DNA of 64,000 bases, taken from the NCBI RefSeq assembly GCF_900111245.1, contig NZ_FOGO01000009.1:124001-188000 (forward strand), written 5' to 3'. This stretch comes from Streptomyces qinglanensis. Its GTDB lineage: Bacteria > Actinomycetota > Actinomycetes > Streptomycetales > Streptomycetaceae. This document shows positions 60,246-64,000 of the stretch, one piece after another; the stretch's first letter is position 1, and each line of letters starts with the position of its first letter. The position numbers and the translations under genes were made by a program. Below the pieces are notes generated by a model. It had not been told where the DNA came from. It saw only the letters and a list, made by a program, of their open reading frames with translations, and made no database searches.

Positions 60246-61097
60246 TTGGCCACTGGCACCGAACCCCGACCGAAGACCGGGTCCCGCCCTCCCGCGGACC
60301 CGGGATCCACCGGCGTGCGCGCCGGCACCCGCGCCGCCATCGCCGCGCCGCATCTGCGCACGGACCGGTGGTGGCTCGCCCCCGCCGCGACCGCGCTCGG
60401 ACTGCTGGCGTTCGTCGTCTACTCGACGTGGCGCGCGTTCGCGAACGCCGACTACTACCACGCACCGTATGTCTCGCCGTTCTACTCGCCCTGTCTGGCG
60501 GACAACTGCACGACGATGAAGGGCGGGCCCAACTGGGGCCTGTTCGGCGAGTGGTGGGGACTCTCCCCCGCCTTGCTCATCCTGATCTTCCCGCTGGGCT
60601 TCCGGCTCACCTGCTACTACTACCGCAAGGCGTACTACCGCGGTTTCTGGGCCTCTCCTCCGGCCTGCGCGGTCGCCGAACCGCACAAGAAGTACACCGG
60701 CGAGACCCGCTTCCCGCTGATCCTGCAGAACGTCCACCGCTACTTCTTCTACGCGGCGCTGCTGGTCGCGGCGATCCTCACCTGGGACACCGCGCTCGGC
60801 TTCCGCAACGAGGAGTACGAGTGGGGCCACATGGGCCTGGGCACGCTGGTCTTCCTCGGCAACATCCTGCTGATCTGGGCGTACACCCTCTCCTGCCACT
60901 CCTGCCGGCACATCATCGGCGGCAGGCTGCGGCACTTCTCCAAGCATCCGGTGCGCTACCGGATGTGGGGCTGGGTCGGAAAGCTCAACGAGCGGCACAT
61001 GCTGCTCGCCTGGGCCTCGTTGCTCAGCGTGGCGCTGGCGGACTTCTACGTCTACCTGCTCGCCACCGGCACCATCACCGACCCGCGGCTCTTCTGA
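60246..61097 (+). CDS. sdhC: succinate dehydrogenase membrane anchor, cytochrome b type
   Basis: 283 residues with five membrane helices, a single-subunit anchor as in the Sdh1-type complexes of Actinobacteria. His residues in NVHRYFFY, CHSCRHI and LNERHMLLAW are candidate heme ligands. A CxxC-like outer segment (CLADNCTT) is seen in the first loop. It hands electrons to menaquinone. TTG 60246 is taken as start because CCGGAG lies 7-12 nt upstream and MATGTEP.. is collinear; N-terminal 30 residues are disordered. 16 nt before sdhA. Confidence 0.88.
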   Translation: MATGTEPRPKTGSRPPADPGSTGVRAGTRAAIAAPHLRTDRWWLAPAATALGLLAFVVYSTWRAFANADYYHAPYVSPFYSPCLADNCTTMKGGPNWGLFGEWWGLSPALLILIFPLGFRLTCYYYRKAYYRGFWASPPACAVAEPHKKYTGETRFPLILQNVHRYFFYAALLVAAILTWDTALGFRNEEYEWGHMGLGTLVFLGNILLIWAYTLSCHSCRHIIGGRLRHFSKHPVRYRMWGWVGKLNERHMLLAWASLLSVALADFYVYLLATGTITDPRLF

Positions 61098-61113
61098 GAG
61101 GGACACCAGCGAC

Positions 61114-63105
61114 ATGGCACACGTCGAACGTCAGCAATGGGACGTCGTCATCGTCGGCGCGGGGGGCGCCGGACTGCGGGCCGCGATCGAGGCCCGGGAG
61201 CAGGGGCTGCGCACCGCGGTGATCTGCAAATCGCTCTTCGGCAAGGCCCACACGGTGATGGCCGAGGGCGGCATCGCCGCCAGCATGGGCAACGTCAACG
61301 AGGGCGACAACTGGCAGGTGCACTTCCGCGACACCATGCGCGGCGGCAAGTTCCTGAACCAGTGGCGGATGGCCGAGCTGCACGCCCGCGAGGCCCCCGA
61401 CCGGGTGTGGGAGCTGGAGACCTGGGGCGCGCTGTTCGACCGCACGCCGGACGGCCGGATCTCGCAGCGCAACTTCGGCGGGCACGAGTATCCGCGGCTG
61501 GCCCACGTCGGCGACCGCACGGGCCTGGAGCTGATCCGCACGCTCCAGCAGAAGGTCGTCTCGCTCCAGCAGGAGGACTTCCAGGAGAGCGGCGACTACG
61601 AGGCCCGGATCAAGGTCTTCCAGGAGTGCACCGTCACCCAGGTCCTCAAGGAGGACGACCGGGTCTCCGGGGTCTTCTGCTACGAGCGCGAGAGCGGCCG
61701 GTTCTTCGTCCTCGAGTCGCCCGCGGTGGTGCTGGCGACCGGCGGTATCGGCAAGTCGTTCAAGGTGACCTCCAACTCCTGGGAGTACACCGGGGACGGG
61801 CACGCGCTGGCGCTGCTCGCCGGCGCCTCGCTGATCAACATGGAGTTCGTGCAGTTCCACCCCACGGGGATGGTCTGGCCGCCGTCGGTGAAGGGCATCC
61901 TGGTCACCGAGTCGGTGCGCGGCGACGGCGGGGTGCTGCGCAACTCCGAGGGCAAGCGGTTCATGTTCGACTACGTCCCGGACGTCTTCAAGGAGAAGTA
62001 CGCCGAGTCCGAGCAGGAGGCCGACGGCTGGTACGAGGACCCGGACAGCAACCGCCGCCCGCCCGAGCTGCTGCCCCGCGACGAGGTGGCACGGGCCATC
62101 AACGCGGAGGTCAAGGCGGGCCGCGGCTCCCCGCACGGCGGGGTCTTCCTGGACGTCTCCACCCGGATGCCCGCCGAGACGATCAAGCGGCGGCTGCCTT
62201 CCATGCACCACCAGTTCCGCGAGCTGGCCGATGTCGACATCACGGCCGAGCCGATGGAGGTCGGCCCGACCTGCCACTACGTGATGGGCGGCGTGGACGT
62301 CGACTCGGACACCGCGGCGGCCCGGGGCGTGCCGGGGCTGTTCGCGGCGGGCGAGGTGGCCGGCGGGATGCACGGCTCCAACCGGCTGGGCGGCAACTCC
62401 CTCTCCGATCTGCTGGTCTTCGGGCGCCGGGCCGGGCTGCACGCCGCGGAGTACGCACGCGGCCATGCCGATGAGCGCCCGCGGGTCGGCGACGCGCAGA
62501 TCGACGCGGCGGCGGCCGAGGCGCTGCGGCCCTTCGGCGTCGGATCGGCGCCGGAGGAGGAGCGCGCGCGGGAACCGGAGGCGGCCGAGAACCCGTACAC
62601 GGTCCACCAGGACCTGCAGCGGTCCATGAACGAACTGGTCGGCATCATCCGCCGCGAGGAGGAGATGTCCGAGGCGCTGGAGCGGCTGGCCGAACTGCGC
62701 GAGCGGGCCCGCCGCGCGAAGGTGGAGGGGCACCGGCAGTTCAACCCCGGCTGGCACCTCGCGCTCGACCTGCGCAACATGCTGCTGGTCAGCGAGTGCG
62801 TGGCCCGCGCCGCGCTGAACCGTACCGAGTCGCGCGGCGGGCACACCCGCGACGACCATCCCGAGATGGACCGCGAGTGGCGCCGCGCCAACCTGGTCTG
62901 CACCCTCGCCGCCACCGCCCCGGAACCGCCCGGTGCCGGGAGCGAGGCCGCGGCCGAGGCGGGGACCGAGACGGGGGCGGGTCGCGCGGGCCGGATCGCG
63001 CTGCGGCGCCGTGAGATGCCGCCGATCCGCAAGGACCTCCTTGAGCTGTTCGAGAAGGAGGAGTTGATCAAGTATCTGACCGACGAGGAGCTGACGAGCG
63101 AGTGA
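61114..63105 (+). CDS. sdhA: succinate dehydrogenase/fumarate reductase flavoprotein subunit
   Basis: 663 residues. FAD dinucleotide fold VVIVGAGGAGLRAAIEA at 11-27, covalent FAD His46 in KAHTVMAEGGI, substrate part FVQFHPTGMV and capping loop HYVMGGVDVDSDT; Arg in RLGGNSLSDLLVFGRRAG near the C-terminal half. It oxidises succinate to fumarate in the TCA cycle. Two insertions, Glu-rich near 300 and an Ala/Gly/Glu linker near 610-630, make it longer than E. coli SdhA. The stop overlaps the sdhB GTG by 4 nt (GTGA). Confidence 0.95.
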   Translation: MAHVERQQWDVVIVGAGGAGLRAAIEAREQGLRTAVICKSLFGKAHTVMAEGGIAASMGNVNEGDNWQVHFRDTMRGGKFLNQWRMAELHAREAPDRVWELETWGALFDRTPDGRISQRNFGGHEYPRLAHVGDRTGLELIRTLQQKVVSLQQEDFQESGDYEARIKVFQECTVTQVLKEDDRVSGVFCYERESGRFFVLESPAVVLATGGIGKSFKVTSNSWEYTGDGHALALLAGASLINMEFVQFHPTGMVWPPSVKGILVTESVRGDGGVLRNSEGKRFMFDYVPDVFKEKYAESEQEADGWYEDPDSNRRPPELLPRDEVARAINAEVKAGRGSPHGGVFLDVSTRMPAETIKRRLPSMHHQFRELADVDITAEPMEVGPTCHYVMGGVDVDSDTAAARGVPGLFAAGEVAGGMHGSNRLGGNSLSDLLVFGRRAGLHAAEYARGHADERPRVGDAQIDAAAAEALRPFGVGSAPEEERAREPEAAENPYTVHQDLQRSMNELVGIIRREEEMSEALERLAELRERARRAKVEGHRQFNPGWHLALDLRNMLLVSECVARAALNRTESRGGHTRDDHPEMDREWRRANLVCTLAATAPEPPGAGSEAAAEAGTETGAGRAGRIALRRREMPPIRKDLLELFEKEELIKYLTDEELTSE

Positions 63106-63890
63106 CTACCGCACCGGACACGACCAGCTACGACGCGCACTTCAAGGTCTGGCGCGGCGATGTGGACGGCGGCGGCCTGGAGGACTTCACCGTCGAGGTG
63201 AACGAGGGCGAGGTCGTCCTCGACATCATCCACCGCCTCCAGGCGACCCAGGCCCCGGATCTCGCGGTCCGCTGGAACTGCAAGGCGGGCAAGTGCGGTT
63301 CGTGCAGCGCGGAGATCAACGGGCGGCCCCGGCTGCTGTGCATGACCCGTATGTCGGTCTTCGACCGCGACGAGACCCTCACCGTCACCCCGCTGCGGGC
63401 CTTCCCGGTGGTGCGGGACCTGGTGACGGACGTCGGTTTCAACTACGAGAAGGCGCGGCAGGTGCCCGCGTTCGTGCCGCCCCAGGATCTGGGGCCGGGC
63501 GAGTACCGGATGCAGCAGGAGGACGTGGGGCGCTCGCAGGAGTTCCGCAAGTGCATCGAGTGCTTCCTGTGCCAGGACACCTGCCATGTGGTGCGCGACC
63601 ATGAGGAGAACAAGACGGCCTTCGCCGGGCCGCGCTTCCTGATGCGGGTCGCCGAGCTGGACATGCACCCGCTGGACGCCGCCGAGGAGACCGGCCTGGA
63701 CCGCAAGTCCACGGCGCAGGAGGAGCACGGGCTCGGCTACTGCAACATCACCAAGTGCTGTACGGAGGTCTGCCCCGAGCACATCAAGATCACGGACAAC
63801 GCGCTGATCCCGCTCAAGGAGCGTGCCGCCGACCGCAAGTACGACCCGCTGGTCTGGCTGGGCAACAAGATCCGCCGCCGGACGAGCTGA
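63102..63890 (+). CDS. sdhB: succinate dehydrogenase iron-sulfur subunit
   Basis: 262 residues. The [2Fe-2S] ligands are in WNCKAGKCGSCSAEINGRPRLLC (near residues 59-80), the [4Fe-4S] in CIECFLCQDTC and the [3Fe-4S] in CNITKCCTEVCP, so all three clusters are present. It passes electrons from SdhA to the membrane anchor. GTG 63102 shares the GTGA overlap with sdhA. A large terminator follows 17 nt after the stop. Confidence 0.96.
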   Translation: MTTAPDTTSYDAHFKVWRGDVDGGGLEDFTVEVNEGEVVLDIIHRLQATQAPDLAVRWNCKAGKCGSCSAEINGRPRLLCMTRMSVFDRDETLTVTPLRAFPVVRDLVTDVGFNYEKARQVPAFVPPQDLGPGEYRMQQEDVGRSQEFRKCIECFLCQDTCHVVRDHEENKTAFAGPRFLMRVAELDMHPLDAAEETGLDRKSTAQEEHGLGYCNITKCCTEVCPEHIKITDNALIPLKERAADRKYDPLVWLGNKIRRRTS

Positions 63891-63906
63891 CGGGCCGAGC
63901 GCTTCC

Positions 63907-63951
63907 GGGCGGCCGGTGGCGCGGCGGGGTCCGCCGCGCCACCGGCCGCCC
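63907..63951 (+). terminator. 21-bp-stem terminator after sdhB
   Basis: GGGCGGCCGGTGGCGCGGCGG (63907-63927), loop GGT, and the exact complement (63931-63951). The end of the sdhCAB operon. Confidence 0.88.
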
Positions 63952-64000
63952 CCGCGCGTCCGCGCCCCGCCGTCCGAAGACGGCCGCCCTCCCAAGACGG

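Overview
The window is very GC-rich, its genes mostly start with ATG or GTG behind GGAGG-type ribosome sites, and its gene set (mycothiol deacetylase, a BldK-like region of oligopeptide transporters, a TatB/HtrA/anti-sigma/ECF-sigma block, a five-helix succinate dehydrogenase anchor) fits a Streptomyces or close relative. I see no rRNA, tRNA, CRISPR array, insertion sequence or prophage. It reads as conserved chromosomal core with some lineage-specific additions.

Layout. 0-9 kb: alpha/beta hydrolase, MarC membrane protein, PHP phosphoesterase, a zinc-ribbon-like protein, an MFS exporter with palindromic sites upstream, a SUFU-like protein, CorA with a long leader holding a 23-codon ORF, a small hypothetical protein, a repeat cluster and a lipoprotein. 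9-18 kb: a soluble MgtE-N/CBS protein, DUF1003 protein, Mrp ATPase, then tatB, htrA, a zinc anti-sigma factor and an ECF sigma factor, with a divergent O-methyltransferase. 18-28 kb: DUF3117, enoyl-CoA hydratase, tag, a DivIVA-like membrane protein, folP2-type DHPS, LOG, dapE, a transglycosylase-like protein, a small secreted protein, dapC and a 7Fe ferredoxin. 28-38 kb: GNAT enzyme, SirB1-like protein, an ABC exporter with its two-component system, a membrane-anchored peptidoglycan-binding-like protein, a small membrane protein and mshB. 38-54 kb: an S9 peptidase and two complete oligopeptide ABC importers. 54-64 kb: typA, an orphan LpqW-like solute-binding lipoprotein, a small coiled protein and sdhCAB.

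From remembered gene order, this backbone (typA - lpqW - mshB - membrane protein - ferredoxin - dapC - dapE - LOG - folP2 - DivIVA-like - tag - O-methyltransferase/sigE-rseA-htrA-tatB - mrp - DUF1003 - MgtE_N - corA) follows the Mycobacterium tuberculosis region Rv1165 to Rv1239c, with the Streptomyces peptide importers inserted between typA and mshB. That comparison points to functions for several poorly annotated genes.

The strongest observations are: an exact mycobacterial-SigE-type promoter (GGGAACC, 16 nt, CGTTG) upstream of the ECF sigma operon, implying autoregulation; nine genes without a ribosome site that start 6-7 nt after a TANNNT box (leaderless), which corrects several starts; matching hairpins directly after the binding-protein gene in both peptide-transport operons; and a TGACA-GA-TGTCA palindrome in front of the ABC/two-component operon. 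No wholly new system is evident.
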